Positions 46,303 to 58,272 of a DNA stretch of 64,000 bases are shown piece after piece. A model generated the notes under the pieces. It searched no databases and had not been told where the DNA came from. It was given only the letters and a program-made list of their open reading frames with translations. A program made the position numbers and the translations under genes. Source of the DNA: Polysphondylium violaceum. Lineage: Eukaryota > Evosea > Eumycetozoa > Dictyosteliales > Dictyosteliaceae. The stretch covers positions 1-64,000 of the forward strand of contig AJWJ01000042.1 of NCBI GenBank assembly GCA_000277445.1, given 5' to 3'. How positions within the stretch are numbered: position 1 is the first letter of the stretch; the number at the start of each line of letters is the position of its first letter.

Positions 46303-46626
46303 TCCAATTTAACTAATACACATGATAATGCCAATATATCTATTTCCATTGATTTGCGATTGAATCGCCATATCTCGATAAATGATTTGATAAAAAAGTC
46401 AAAAATGGCATCAAAATCAATAAATTTGATTTTTTTAAAAAAATTTGTATTTTCGCGCAAAATTAATGAGGGATGGGACAACACAAAAAGATAAAAATAT
46501 TTGCAAACACACTCACCCAACGCACACCCACCCAACCAACAAACATAATAACGCTGCACTACACCTACACATTATCTTTTCACCATATGAATAAATAGTC
46601 GTATTATACCTATATACTTATACATA
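46303..46626. other. short intergenic region
   Basis: No gene seen. It includes poly-A/T DNA near 46440 and a CA-rich stretch before the next start. Confidence 0.5.
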
Positions 46627-47066
46627 ATGGGTATTCCTAAAGAAAGCTTGAATCCCAACACACAGGCCATCACCAATGGATCACTATTTAATGGTAATTT
46701 TTCACAATACTCTGATATATGGCTAGCAATCACGTTCTGGTGCACGGTTATATGCGCAATATGTTATTTGTTGTCGGGATTTGTTGCATCGGTAGTGTTG
46801 AGGAAATCAAAGTTATCGCCGTTTATTCCCATCTTTACCACAATGTATGGTATGGCGATTGGAATTTGTTATGGTGGTATATCAGGTATGTGTATTGTAG
46901 TAGAATGTATAATAACGATACTAACTTCTATATAGCCTTAATCATTAGTGCAATTTATATATCTGGTAGTTTTTATTTATCTTGGTATCAAGGTATTCTG
47001 TGGGGAATAGGCTTGTCTGTCATTCATTTTGCTTTAGCGTTCTTTATGCAAATTCTTCAAGTGTAG
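46627..47066 (+). CDS. TMEM170-like membrane protein
   Basis: Exons 46627-46885 and 46936-47066 (50-base intron) give 129 residues. A short N-terminal segment ([18 protein letters not shown]) leads into four hydrophobic helices (about residues 30-52, 60-82, 86-106 and 108-128): [60 protein letters not shown] and [20 protein letters not shown]. The order and the W(Y/L)...F-x-W start match TMEM170A/B, small ER proteins implicated in ER-sheet and nuclear-envelope shape in animals. The intron is at the short end for this genome, but reading through it would end the protein early. Confidence 0.75.
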
Positions 47067-47532
47067 AAATAGTAAGAGTAATCGAGATAAAACTATAAAC
47101 TATAATAACAACAAATAGCAGCAGCGCAGTAGTAGTAGTAGTAGTAGTGATAGTAGAGGTGTGGTACGCTCAGCAGAGAATAGTGTAAAAAAACAACACC
47201 AATCAGCACACTCTCAATACATATGACATCTAATATGAATGCATCACTCAATCAATTCAAAGTAAATTTATTTATAGAATTCTTTGACACAAGGGTTTTA
47301 TTACGAAAAATCTAGTAGTATTGAGAAATCAACAGGGCGTTATAACCTCATGGAAATAAAAAATCTCTCAAATCTTTTTTTTTAAAATTTTTTTTTTTAT
47401 TTTGAATTTACCACCCCACCGGACATACATAGAATAAATATTATTATTATATTTCAACCATATCCGAATACAATTACACATAAACAATAATCATACATGT
47501 ACTTGTAGATTATCTTGTGTTATAGAATAGGA
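47067..47532. other. intergenic
   Basis: No gene seen. It contains a GTA-rich stretch near 47130, poly-T near 47390 and the sequence CACCGGACATACAT at 47417, which also occurs at about 7232. Confidence 0.5.
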
Positions 47533-48333
47533 ATGGGATTAAACTTTAGTTGTATGCCAGATTATAGTGGAGAAAGTGAGGATGTAGTTAAAAGAGATAA
47601 ACCAGTTCCTATACAAGATGACACTCCTTCACCACAGTCTATCAAAGGGCCACAAACTAAACCAATAGATAAATTCAAGTTTGATGATGATGATGAAGAA
47701 GAGATTGTAAATAGTAAAGCCAATACAAATAATAAAACAAATGTTGTAGTAGTAGAAAATAAAGAACAACCGTCATCAGCAGCACCAGCATCAAATGTTA
47801 AAAAACCACAACAAGCAGTTGAATCAGAGGAGGAAGAAGAGGAGGAGGAAGAGGAAAAAGAAAATGTAAATAGTAAAAAAGTTGAAGTAGATCTTTCTCA
47901 TGTTCCCTTGAGCAAACCAGCTAAAAGCTCAATGAAACTTGGATCAACCAAAAAACCACCTCAACTTAAACCAACTTTATCTGTAGAACAACAAAAAGAA
48001 TTAACAATTAAAAACAAACAATTGGTTGAACAAAACGTATCAACTAATATTAGTAGTAATAGTAATAATGAAACCAAAACTACCACTCCAGCAGCAGCAT
48101 CTAAATTTTTAGTCGTACAAGATGAATCAAGTAATGATAATATAGGTGGAGGATGGGATGATGGTTTGGATGATATTGATATTCCAGACATCGATCAAGA
48201 TGAACAAGAACAATCACAAGTTGAACAAGAAGAAGAAGAACAACAACAAAATACAACCACCAGTTTTAATTTACCAAAGAAAAAGTCAGCCATCGTTTGG
48301 GGCGATGATGATGATGATCCATTTGCAGAATGA
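47533..48333 (+). CDS. acidic, probably N-myristoylated protein with a DPF motif
   Basis: A single exon, read from the ATG at 47533, encodes 266 residues starting MGLNFSCMPDYSGESED. Gly2 with Ser6 fits the N-myristoylation consensus and Cys7 could be palmitoylated; the upstream in-frame ATG at 47515 would bury this motif. The body is acidic and disordered: an 11-Glu run near residue 100, repeated SKPAKSS/STKKPP patches, GGGWDDGLDDIDIPDIDQDE near 215, and the ending KSAIVWGDDDDDPFAE. DPF is a known binding motif for the AP-2 alpha ear, and WDD patches occur in trafficking proteins such as SCYL. No catalytic domain is present. A membrane-anchored trafficking adaptor is a guess; no family recognised. 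Confidence 0.78.
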   Translation: MGLNFSCMPDYSGESEDVVKRDKPVPIQDDTPSPQSIKGPQTKPIDKFKFDDDDEEEIVNSKANTNNKTNVVVVENKEQPSSAAPASNVKKPQQAVESEEEEEEEEEEKENVNSKKVEVDLSHVPLSKPAKSSMKLGSTKKPPQLKPTLSVEQQKELTIKNKQLVEQNVSTNISSNSNNETKTTTPAAASKFLVVQDESSNDNIGGGWDDGLDDIDIPDIDQDEQEQSQVEQEEEEQQQNTTTSFNLPKKKSAIVWGDDDDDPFAE

Positions 48334-48418
48334 TCAAATAAATAATTTTATCTTGATTAAATATATAAAAACTAGAAAAAGATGCATATAATGTATTATT
48401 TATTGTTTAATAATAGTG

Positions 48419-49986
48419 TTATTGAGATTCAGATTGATAAAATAATAAGTAACCACAATCATTACTGCCAATAAAATCATTGGAGGATCCAAAACAATTA
48501 TATATATCAGACTCTTGTATAATCTAATTGTGTGTGTATCAAGTTAATATATATATATATATATAATATTTGTATACATGTCATAGAATAATACATACAT
48601 CAATATTGTCGTCATCAAAAATAAACCATACACCATGACTTTTAATCATACTCACATAGTGACCATGATTTGGGCCATTGCCAACATGAATCACTACGGC
48701 AAATAAATAAAACTTTTTATCAGGATCAACAATATCGTTGGTCTATTTTTGTTTTGGTGTAGTCTGTTAGTATTTGATATTATGCAAATTGGAGAGAGAG
48801 ATATGGTAATGAAACTAGCTGGTGATACATACAGTGTTTTGAACGATTATTTCAAATGGAAATACAACCCTGTAATTTAATTTTTTATATTGTTGAAAGG
48901 CTTCAAAGAATTTAAAACGTTTGAGATGAATGATCAATGTATTGGGTAATTGTTTAATTTTCATTCTCTTTTGTGCCTCTTGAAGTGAATTGCATTTGTC
49001 ACAGTAAAACTTGTCATTTTGAGATAACGTTTCCACTGAACTAAAGTTTGACAGACAACTAGTCAGTGATCGATTTTGACCAATATCAATGGAAAGATCT
49101 AAAAATGATTCATCCTTGTTGGTTACCGATTCACATGTCAGACACTTGGTTTCATTTGTTAGTGTACCTTCAAATATTTCATGTACAAATGTTTTAACTA
49201 TAATAATAATAATACTGGTTAGATATATATTGGATAGATACCATTACATCATTATCATGTAACTTTACCTTCTTTTTTACTACTATTATTACTATTTACA
49301 TCTTTTCCATTTGGCTGCTGTTGTTGTTTTTGTAAGAATTCAGTGATTGAATTCAACAAGAAATTTAAAAACTCATGAGCATCTTGATGCATGTAGCTTC
49401 TAAACAACTCATTTTCATGTTTCAATCGTTCTACAAATCTTTTGGGCGATATTACACCTGTTCTCTTTTTTTGTTGCATAATGGTATAAAATAATTCACC
49501 CAAACAAAGAATAAGACTATCTGTATCTTGATCTATATTATTATAATTATAATTTGCTGTTGTTCTATTATTGCTACTATTACTATTATTTGTTGTTGTT
49601 GTTGTAGTTGTATTACTACTATTATTATTTACATTTCTTGTATAATAGTTTTGTTGTGTATTATTATTACTATTTACATTATTGTTGTTTATATTTACAG
49701 GGTCAACATTTGGAGTTGATGTTGGCATAGGCAATGATTTTTGTTCACAATAGTACTGCAAAACTCTTTGTCTAAAAGGTAAGCAATAAAACAATACCTG
49801 CACAACTGAATTACAATAGCATGTATTTCCAAACTATTATTATTATTATTATTAGAATTGTACACTCTACTATTACCATTACATCCTTAATATATTTACA
49901 TTTTCTAAACCAAAAAACCTTTCATTGGGAGGGAATTGATCGAAATTTTCTAGGGCCTTATCGATCTTTGATGAGGAAAGGCCCAT
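48419..49986 (-). CDS. ubiquitin-specific protease, USP12/USP46 type
   Basis: Five exons (49986-49900, 49833-49269, 49197-48833, 48742-48599, 48523-48419) give 421 residues. The Cys box is split: FFGLEN then [20 protein letters not shown], with the catalytic Cys in [26 protein letters not shown] (QQDAHEF box), zinc-ribbon cysteines (TKCLTCES and FYCDKCNS), [14 protein letters not shown], and the His box [20 protein letters not shown] follow, ending in [11 protein letters not shown]. This is the USP12/46 class, activated in animals by WDR48/UAF1. An Asn/Thr-rich insert sits near residues 70-120. The protein begins MGLSSSK, a possible N-myristoylation signal. A GT...AG pair of 26 bases near 49772 is not an intron: the read-through matches the family. 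Confidence 0.93.
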
Positions 49987-50437
49987 TATAGATTGAAAGA
50001 AATTGAATAGACCTATTTTAGAGTGTATGTTTAAATTCCCTGATGATGCTCATATAGGGAATCAAACAATGGGTGTGTGCGTATTGGAGGCAATTGATAA
50101 TCAAATAATAATCTAATATCACAAACAAATATTTAATAATAATGATTTTTTTTTTTTNNNTTTTTTTTTTTTTTTTTCATTTCTAATTTGGCGACTTGAA
50201 AAAAACCATTCACACCACTTTATCTATCGTGATAAGAAGATATCGATATTAAGAAAAGATAAATCCTAGAGAGATACATTATTATTATAACTGTTGAATA
50301 TAAATATATAAATTCGAGGGAGGATAACTGTATCATAGTTTTTAAATATCCGTTTTATTGTGTATATTTGTGTATATATTTGTATTTGTATATATTGTAT
50401 ATTGTGTGTGTGTGTCTGTGTGTTTATGTATGTATAG
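49987..50437. other. intergenic containing assembly gap
   Basis: No gene seen. It is the divergent promoter region of the USP gene and the next plus-strand gene. A 3-base gap (nnn) lies at 50158-50160 inside a poly-T run. Confidence 0.6.
50158..50160. other. assembly gap (nnn) in poly-T
   Basis: Three undetermined bases within a poly-T tract show that homopolymer lengths were not fully resolved here. Confidence 0.99.
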
Positions 50438-52305
50438 ATGGAAAGAGGAAAGACTATGAGTGAGCAAACAATGAGTGATACATATTCAAAAAATATCAAT
50501 AACTATAATAGCAATAACGATTACAATAACAATAATTACAACAATAACAATAACAACAACTATAATAATAATGATACCAGTGATTACGAAGATCATCAAT
50601 ACCAAACCAATCAATCAGACTCTGAATATAATCCTTATCAACAAGCAGAAATTTTAGAAGAAGTATATGATATATCTGACGATGATGTGGATCAAATTGC
50701 TAAATTGGGTCTAATAACTCGTACAGGAGAGGACGATAAAGAAAACATTGATTGGCTCATTGATTTAGCACAAATTCATATCAATCAATATCCATCACCG
50801 AATCAAGATCTCGCAGAACAAGAAAAAGTTTGTATTATTTACATATCATACGATTATCTATCGACAATTATTTATATTAAATTGAATTATTATTTATTAT
50901 TATTATTTTATTATGATTACTAGAAAATACTTGAATCATTTGAAACTATCAATAAGGAATATAGTCATGAACACACCAAAGGAAAATATAGTAAACTCGT
51001 TAAAGAATTGTATAAATCTGCAAATAGGAAATTTAGAAATGTAAGACATATAAATTAAACCCACCCTTGCCAATTACTAATCTATTGTTGTAATATCTGT
51101 AGCCATATCCACTTTTAAAACTATATAAATCATTTAGAGAGATAAGAAAAGAATATGAAGCCTACACATTGAACCAATACTATATAAAGAAATATAGAAA
51201 GCTTCCTCACTTATTTAGTATACCGCCATCTCCTCAAAAAATGAGAATGATGGTTTAAATAGCAATAGTAGTAGTAAGAAGAGGAAAGATCGGTATTCTA
51301 GTAGTAATTACACATTTCCACCTAAATTACCATTTGAATTTACATATAAAGATTTGGAGTATAACAAACAAGTAGGAGCTAAAGTGAATGAACAATCAGC
51401 CGTTGAAAAGGCAGAGAGAAAGAAAAAGAGAAAAAAATTAGAGGACCAAGAAAAGATTGTAACAATGCCCGTTGGAACACCCATTCCATTAATCCTACAG
51501 AAAAAAGGATCAACAAACGCATCCACAGAACCACAACCAACAACAACATCAACAACATCAGCAACAGCTGTAGCATCTACAGACTTTTCATTGGATTCCA
51601 AATTACTAGATGCATTGATTCCAATTGACTCTTTATCTCAGAAAAACATTGCAGGATTTGCATCAAAGATAATAGATGACAATAGTAATAATCAAAACCA
51701 ACCTCAACAGTCTCAACAAAATACTACTAGTGGTACACCACAAAAGCCTCAAGATCAACAAATACTTTCAGATTTAATCAAACTTTCACAAGATCCACTC
51801 GTTCTAGATCAAGTCAAACAATTGTTGGATCAACAAAGATTCAAAGAGGCGCAACTATTATCACAACGTGAAGAGTTGTTGCATAATCAATTAGAGAGAA
51901 AGAAATTCCATTTACAAAAATTCTGTGATCAATTACTTGAATGTGGTAATGATAATAATTTGAAAAAAGAAATTCAAAGAAAACTTTCATTAGAAGCAAA
52001 GGTATGTATATAGTATATTTATACTATGATTATTTGTAATGTATATGTTCTAATATACTCAATTATTAAAATAATAGATGGTACATGATCACAGTCAAGA
52101 AGAACTAAGACAATTTAGTTTAAAGATTGTCAATGAGATGAATAATATTCTCACCTTTCAACAACTTAGTCTACAGAGATTGGGTATCGTTGGCTTTTTC
52201 CCCACTAATAACTCCGTACACTTGGAGCAACAAATGAAAATATTAGAATGTTTATTTCCAACACTGATTGAAACCTTGAAACGACCTTCTCCTTTTAGGA
52301 CATAG
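50438..52305 (+). CDS. unknown Asn/Gln-rich charged protein (frame disagreements)
   Basis: Likely exons are 50438-50827, 50924-51040, 51104-52001 and 52078-52305. The N-terminus is Asn-rich with an acidic patch (EEVYDISDDDVDQIAKLGL); then come helical charged segments (KGKYSKLVKELYKSANRKFR; SFREIRKEYEAYTLNQYYIK), a basic nuclear-localisation-like SKKRKDRYSS and KAERKKKRKKLEDQEK, a Pro/Thr linker, and a C-terminal helical part (LLSQREELLHNQLERKKFHL; LRQFSLKIVNEMNNILTF). A nuclear role is plausible from composition only. The third exon does not join in phase with the second, and its two halves are in different frames; both would be restored by one more A in an A-run. I know no family for it. 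Confidence 0.65.
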
Positions 52306-52555
52306 ATTATTTTTTAATAAATGACACTATATACTTTGTATTTAATATCAACAACTCTGCAACAATATACTGTGTGTGCTTATTTTCCCATACAAAACCG
52401 AACTACGAAAATATCAGTCAGGGCTCGCGGTGGGCGTGTTTCTGCAAAAAAATTAAATTTTTTTTTTTTTTTTTTTCTAAAACGAGTGATCATTTTCGCA
52501 CATTATTACATTGTGTGTGTTTAAATAATCAATCTAGATATATAGATATAGAACA

Positions 52556-53743
52556 ATGATCAAGAATAGTAGTAAACTCATTATTCCATTTGTTCAAAGA
52601 TCATTAAGAACATCATCAACTTCAAATGTTTTAGTTTTAAATGGAAAACAACAACAACAATACAACAACAAATCATTATTGATCAGCAGCAATAATGGTC
52701 AAAATCAATTATATAGATACTATACAAGTCAAGAACAACGTTTAGACGAAAAGTTATCAGTGTACAGAGATGAATATGAACAAGAGGACAATGATGACAG
52801 AGACGAGTATGCAGACGAAGACAGAGATACTGGAAAGGAGCTTGAAGATATTGATGAAGAAGAAGAGTTTTTCGAAGACATTGGTGAGACTTTATGCGAT
52901 ATTCATAACCTTTGTTTGGATCATCCACTCCCATTGTTTAAGGAGGTCAGATATCAATTACACTCACTTCACAATGAAGACAAGTCTTTTTGGACCGTCG
53001 AGCGTCTTTCAAAGGTATTCAAAATTCATCCAGGCAGAGTTGTGGCCTTGATTCGTTTTGTCGACATTGAACACAAAGAGTTGGCCGATGGTAAACCACT
53101 CTACACAGAGATTGAAGATCTCATTTGCGAAGAAATGGGTATGCGTATTCATGACGAGTATCTAGGCGAAGATGAACATCAAAAAGAAGACGATCACGAA
53201 GAGAATAGCAGTTTCTCCTTCCAAAACGGCCTCGCCACCAACATTGAACACCTCCACAATGCCTACAAAGACAATCCAGCCAAGAAACAATCTTTGAAAA
53301 AGAAGAATAAATCCAATAAATCCAACAAACCAGATCCACTCCATGAAATCCCCACTCAAATACCAGAAAACTATCCAGAGCAACCCATTTACTTTAGAGG
53401 ACCCACTTTTGTCGTTCCAAGAAAGAAGAATGTCGTCTTTGTCGACACTAGTAGAGATCCATTCACAAAAAAGATTAATCCAGATCCAATGGTCTTGATT
53501 CAAGGTATCGATGGTTCTATTCGTACACCATCATCTGAAGAAAAACACGTTATTATGGATAGAGTTAGACCCAAGAAGGCTCCAAGAGATTACAATTCCT
53601 TATTAAATAGACCTCTTCGTTATAAATTGGATGCTGAAAAGTATCCATCTCAAAAGAAGAAATATGAATTACCAGATACTGATGATAAATCTAAATCAAC
53701 AACAACTGAAGAGGGTGGTGAAGAAGCTACTCAAAATAATTAA
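52556..53743 (+). CDS. mitochondrial-targeted protein, possible mitoribosome-associated
   Basis: A single exon encodes 395 residues. The N-terminus (IKNSSKLIIPFVQRSLRTSS) is a convincing mitochondrial presequence: basic, hydroxylated and free of acidic residues for about 70 positions. A highly acidic stretch follows (residues 75-120), then a folded segment DIHNLCLDHPLPLFKEVRYQ and FWTVERLSKVFKIHPGRVVALIRF, which looks helix-turn-helix-like and recalls the fungal mitochondrial regulator/Bot1 group of small-subunit mitoribosomal proteins. The C-terminal half holds FVDTSRDPFTKKINPDPMVL and DRVRPKKAPRDYNSLLNRPL. The family call is tentative; mitochondrial location is well supported. Confidence 0.8.
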   Translation: MIKNSSKLIIPFVQRSLRTSSTSNVLVLNGKQQQQYNNKSLLISSNNGQNQLYRYYTSQEQRLDEKLSVYRDEYEQEDNDDRDEYADEDRDTGKELEDIDEEEEFFEDIGETLCDIHNLCLDHPLPLFKEVRYQLHSLHNEDKSFWTVERLSKVFKIHPGRVVALIRFVDIEHKELADGKPLYTEIEDLICEEMGMRIHDEYLGEDEHQKEDDHEENSSFSFQNGLATNIEHLHNAYKDNPAKKQSLKKKNKSNKSNKPDPLHEIPTQIPENYPEQPIYFRGPTFVVPRKKNVVFVDTSRDPFTKKINPDPMVLIQGIDGSIRTPSSEEKHVIMDRVRPKKAPRDYNSLLNRPLRYKLDAEKYPSQKKKYELPDTDDKSKSTTTEEGGEEATQNN

Positions 53744-53988
53744 TTAAATAACATCTCATCAATCATATTACATTACATTACACTACAACACTCCCCAAAA
53801 TAACACCAATAAAATTAATATTATAAACTAAAATAATATATATATTAATAATAAATAAATCTCTTTATTTAAGCAATTTCATTCCTGTTGACCACCCCCA
53901 CTTTTTTCTCCCTCCTGATCCTAATTTTTTTAAAAAATTTTCAAAACTTTCATTGTAATGAACATAATTACCCAAGGCATATCAAGAA

Positions 53989-54178
53989 ATGGAGGATGTG
54001 GCAGATTCTAATAGTACTCCTTTGATAGAGAAAAGTAATGATGAAAAGGTTAATGATAGTAATGATACATCAACTCGCATGAATATAGATAATAATAAAG
54101 ATGGTCATAATAATAAAGATAGTAGTAGTAATAATAATGATACCTCAATGACTATGGTGATAGAGGATGATGAGAGTA

Positions 54179-54210
<32 letters not shown>

Positions 54211-56571
54211 AATGATAATAAATCATTGATATCATCAAACTTTGTTTTTTATCAAAAAGCACCAATCAAACCATTGCCAACAACAGTGTATTATGGTTTA
54301 GAGTATCCTGCAAATGTGCAAAATGCAGATAAAGCAATTGAAAATGTTGGTGGATTATCTAGAATAGCAAAGGTAGTTAGATCAAGTGAAAAGGAATGCC
54401 TACAATTAAAGTTTCGTCAAAATAATTCATCTGCTAAACCTGCCTATGGTACAAAAGTACCGACATGCCATCTATTATTAAGAGTTAGAAAGAATAATAT
54501 GGTTGTTGATAATGATATTGTCAGCAGTGGTAATGTTGTTAATAATAGCAATGGGGTAGAGAATGATACTAGCAATGGTAATAATGGCAGTGGTGTAAAT
54601 ACACCTCCACATCCCAAAGAGTCTTTTAGTGCGGCAATCATTGCATTGGTGCCTTCGACTATACAGTTTGATGGTTTATGTGATTTTCAATACTCTATTC
54701 ATGGTCAAAAAGTACAGAAGCAAGAGCAAGAGGAAGCTCAAGTTGCTGCCGATGCGGCTGCAGAGGTTGAAGAAGATTTTCAAAAGAATAAAAGAGAACA
54801 ATTTGAACAAGAAAGATTACAACAAAAACAATCAAAAACCTCAAAAGAAACTTTGGTAGACAACAACGACAATAATAATAATAGTAATAAAGAACAGCCT
54901 GAAAATACAGAAACAACAGCAACAGCAGCAACAACAACAACATCTGATAAACCTATTGAAAAAGATACAGATCAAGAAATGAGTGATATAGCAGTAGAAA
55001 AAGAACAAGACGGTGATGAATCAATGACAGGTAAAGAAAAACCATCGAGACAAGGTGAAAATGATGAAAATAATAATAACAATAACAATAACAATAACAA
55101 AACTAAAGAAAATAAAGCAACATCAAGATCAAAAGGAAAGAAACAAAATGATACAGTAACAACAACAAATGAAAATCATGATACAATTCTTACAAAAGAT
55201 GAACCATTAAACTTATTACCACCAATCTTTTCAAAGATTGATTATCCTCAACCTTATTTATTCAAAGTGAATCCACATTCTACTTGGGACCAATCCACTA
55301 AACAATTCAGAGTACCCAGATCATCATATCACAAAACAGTTACAATTCTCACCTATTATGATGGTATGTTTATGATTATTTATATATTGTCAATGATCAA
55401 GTTACTAACAAACAACACCATTTTGTCTTTATACATTAGATGTACCAAGTAAACCTATATCAAGATTACCGGAAAACTATACAAATGATAATACAATGAA
55501 AAGAACCGTTGATATTATTGTAGAGCTGTTTGAAAATAGACCCATCTGGTTATTGATTGTCATTTTTGATGAGATTCAAAAGAGGGGAGGCAATATACAA
55601 CATGCCAAGAGAATCTTGCCCCATTTGGCATTCAATTACTCCAACGGACCATGGAGAAGATGTTGGGTGAAATGGGGATACGATCCCAAACTAGATCCCG
55701 ACTCAAGTGTATTTCAAATCGTTGATTTTAGAATCGATCACAACATATCTAGTGCAAACAATCAAAGTGTAAAGCCTATCGTTGTCAATCCCTGGAGAAA
55801 GAAATCCAAGGTCATCAACACCTATGAATTCCAAACAGAGAAAAAACTATTGACTGGCAGCACTACCTATGCTCCGCCAGAATATGATTATACCTTTAAA
55901 GAGGCACCAAGTAAACACAACACTCTCTATCAAATATGCGATATCGATGATCCTAAAATCAAAGAGTTCTTTTCAAAAGAACAAATCCAACCAAGTTGTA
56001 CTGTAAGTATTTGGGTAGTAGTAATGGCAATCATAGTATATACTAATCATAGTTTTAGCTTAAATCTGGTTGGTATGGTGCCAAAACATTTAGAGAGGCT
56101 TATGTGATTATGAAGAGAAAGCTTGGACTCATTGACAACAGGATGAGATTCAATAAGACAGAGAGTGAGGTAAAGGGTGAAGATGAAATCACTTTAATGT
56201 TGACTGATAAAGTCGAAGACGAAAGTGATAGAGGAGGTGTTTTAATGAGAGATGGTATGTATTGGTCGTCTTTTATTGATAAGTATTTATACATATTAAT
56301 TAATTGTTTCTACTGTTTGTCTATAGATTTAGAAAGAATGGAAGATGATATGAATTATGTTGAAGGACATGAACCATTTAAAATCTATGACGATGATACC
56401 GGAAATGACGATGGCGATGAAGATGATATTAGAGCACAGATGGCAACAATATTTGGTGATGGCGATGACGAAGACGATGATCTAGGACTTGATGAAGAGG
56501 ATGACGATGAAGATGACGATGAAGAAGAAGAGGAAGAGGAGGAAGAGGAAGACGACGATGAATCAAATTAA
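53989..56571 (+). CDS. gtf3c5: TFIIIC subunit GTF3C5 (Tfc1 type)
   Basis: Four exons (53989-55363, 55440-56002, 56059-56254, 56327-56571) give 792 residues. This TFIIIC tauA subunit binds the A box of tRNA promoters to recruit TFIIIB for RNA polymerase III. Conserved parts are VYYGLEYPANVQNADKAIEN near the N-terminal triple-barrel region, CHLLLRVRKN, IFSKIDYPQPYLFKVNP, RPIWLLIVIFDEIQKRGGNI, GPWRRCWVKWGYDPKLDPDS and SGWYGAKTFREAYVIMKRKL. The protein ends in a long Asp/Glu tail, also typical of the family. A charged Gln/Asn-rich insert of about 200 residues (around 180-400) enlarges it relative to the animal protein of about 520. Confidence 0.9.
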
Positions 56572-57083
56572 TAAACAATGTAAATTTAAAATATAATAAT
56601 GATAAATATCTCTTTAGACATACATATATTACACCCTTACACTGAATAATAAGGAAATGGATTATAAGTATTTCACATAAATAGATTAAAAAATCTTTGG
56701 TGAAGGAATAGTTGTTTTATCTTTTCGATTAAGTTCATTTTTGGAAATTATATACGTCAGAAAAACTGTAGATTGTTATCTAAACTCGAAAAATCAGGGA
56801 CCACTTGATATCTTGCTTGTAAAGTTGAAAATAAACCTCTCAGAGACTTCCTATTCTTTTTCAAAAATTGGTCTCTTGAATTGATTTTCAAAGATATTTT
56901 TTTATATTGGGTAGTGATTTTTTCAGATATTTTACATCATCATTTTTTTTTATAAAATTTTTAAATTGGGTTGATTGTAAAGATTGTCTATAAAAAGGGC
57001 CATCGGAGTTACATTTGTTTTCATTACCCCATACCCTTCACAAACAACTATAGATATTATTTTATATTTATATTTTTTATAAA
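56572..57083. other. intergenic, promoter of secreted protein 1
   Basis: No gene seen. A/T-rich with a clear TATA-like sequence near the downstream start. Confidence 0.55.
56989..56998 (+). promoter_or_regulatory. TATA-like box, secreted protein 1
   Basis: TATAAAAAGG lies 95 bases upstream of the ATG at 57084; a similar TATAAAATGG precedes the tandem paralogue. Confidence 0.45.
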
Positions 57084-58272
57084 ATGAATTTTAAACTTTC
57101 ATTATTAATTTTATCAACTCTTTTATCTTGTGTAAGTATTTGGAATGAGTCTGAAGTACATAACTCGACACTAACCCTCTTTTTTTCTCAAAAATATCTA
57201 GATTTTTGGACAATCTGTATATACTTTAACTGATAGTACACTCTCTTCTATGCAATGGAATAGTACTACTTCACAAAAGTACAATTTAAATCAAAAACTA
57301 TTCAAGGCTCATCAAATCTCGAGTTACAACAATGGAGCTGTATGTATAATTTTATAAAATTTTTATAGATTAGTTTTTAACCATATTTCTATCCATATAT
57401 GTTAGCTTCAAGCTTTGGTTTCAAATTCAAATGATTATCTCTCTGTTGTTGCTATTGATACCACTGTAAGTTTTTGTATATATTTTACAACACGGGTAAA
57501 ATATTAATTTATTTTTTAAGAGTGGAAAATTAAAACAACTCCAAGGAATGGCTTCACCTAGTGAATATCAAACCTCTGAATTCTTTGATGCTTTTTATGA
57601 TTCATCTTTAAACTTGGCCAATTTATTGTTTATAGGTAGTAATACAAGTGATCCTAATGGTCCAACAAATGTTGCTCTCCTCTCTTATAATTTTGAAACC
57701 TCTCAGTAAGTTGTGTTTTAAATGGACCTCAAACTATAATTATTAATTTTTAAATATAAAATAGAGTTCAAACCACTTGGTTAGGTCCAAAAAATGGAAC
57801 TTATAGAGGTACCTATGACCAAGGCGAACAGTTGTATTTTGTTGTCAACGTAGTCCAAGCTGGATACTTTCAAATAACCGTTTTAAATGCCACTACAGGT
57901 CACGTTGTTGAAAAAAATGATATATATGCTTCAGTTGATCCAACCACAGAATTTGCTCTTTTTGCCCGTAATGGTGGAGTATTTGTAGCAATTAATCTTG
58001 GTAGTAAGATCCAAATGTATTTCCTCAATGTTAATGTTGGTACCAAAGTATCGATAGCAACTGTAAACACTCCCTTTACCATTACCGGTTTCGATATTTA
58101 TCTTGAATCCTTAAATATTGTTGATGCCCTTGTTTATTTATCAGTCTACACCAATACTCAATCATCCATTTACAAATTTACTTTTGAAAGTATGGTCTTT
58201 GACACTGTTTACACAAAAACTGCAGTATTATTAAATTCCTCTCAATTAGTTTACATTGATTATAATAATTAA
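57084..58272 (+). CDS. secreted protein, tandem paralogue 1
   Basis: Five exons (57084-57131, 57202-57339, 57406-57465, 57521-57705, 57765-58272) give 312 residues. A signal peptide (MNFKLSLLILSTLLSC plus IFGQ) is followed by a beta-rich, Asn/Ser/Thr-rich extracellular domain with no cysteines after the leader: SVYTLTDSTLSSMQWNSTTS, LSVVAIDTTSGKLKQLQGM, TWLGPKNGTYRGTYDQGEQL and VYLSVYTNTQSSIYKFTFES. Repeated short strands with V-A-I-D-x-x-S-G hint at a propeller-like fold, but I recognise no family. The following gene is a clear paralogue with the same exon plan, except that the intron at 57340-57405 is missing there. Confidence 0.85.

Noticed and set aside
7232-47430. CACCGGACATACAT present at about 7232 and 47417
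   Set aside because: A single shared 14-mer in CA-rich low-complexity DNA is likely chance; the contexts differ (one in an intron, one intergenic).
49772-49797. GT...AG pair that could be a 26-base intron in the USP12/46-like gene
   Set aside because: It is too short for splicing, and the read-through [16 protein letters not shown] matches the conserved segment after the catalytic Cys box.
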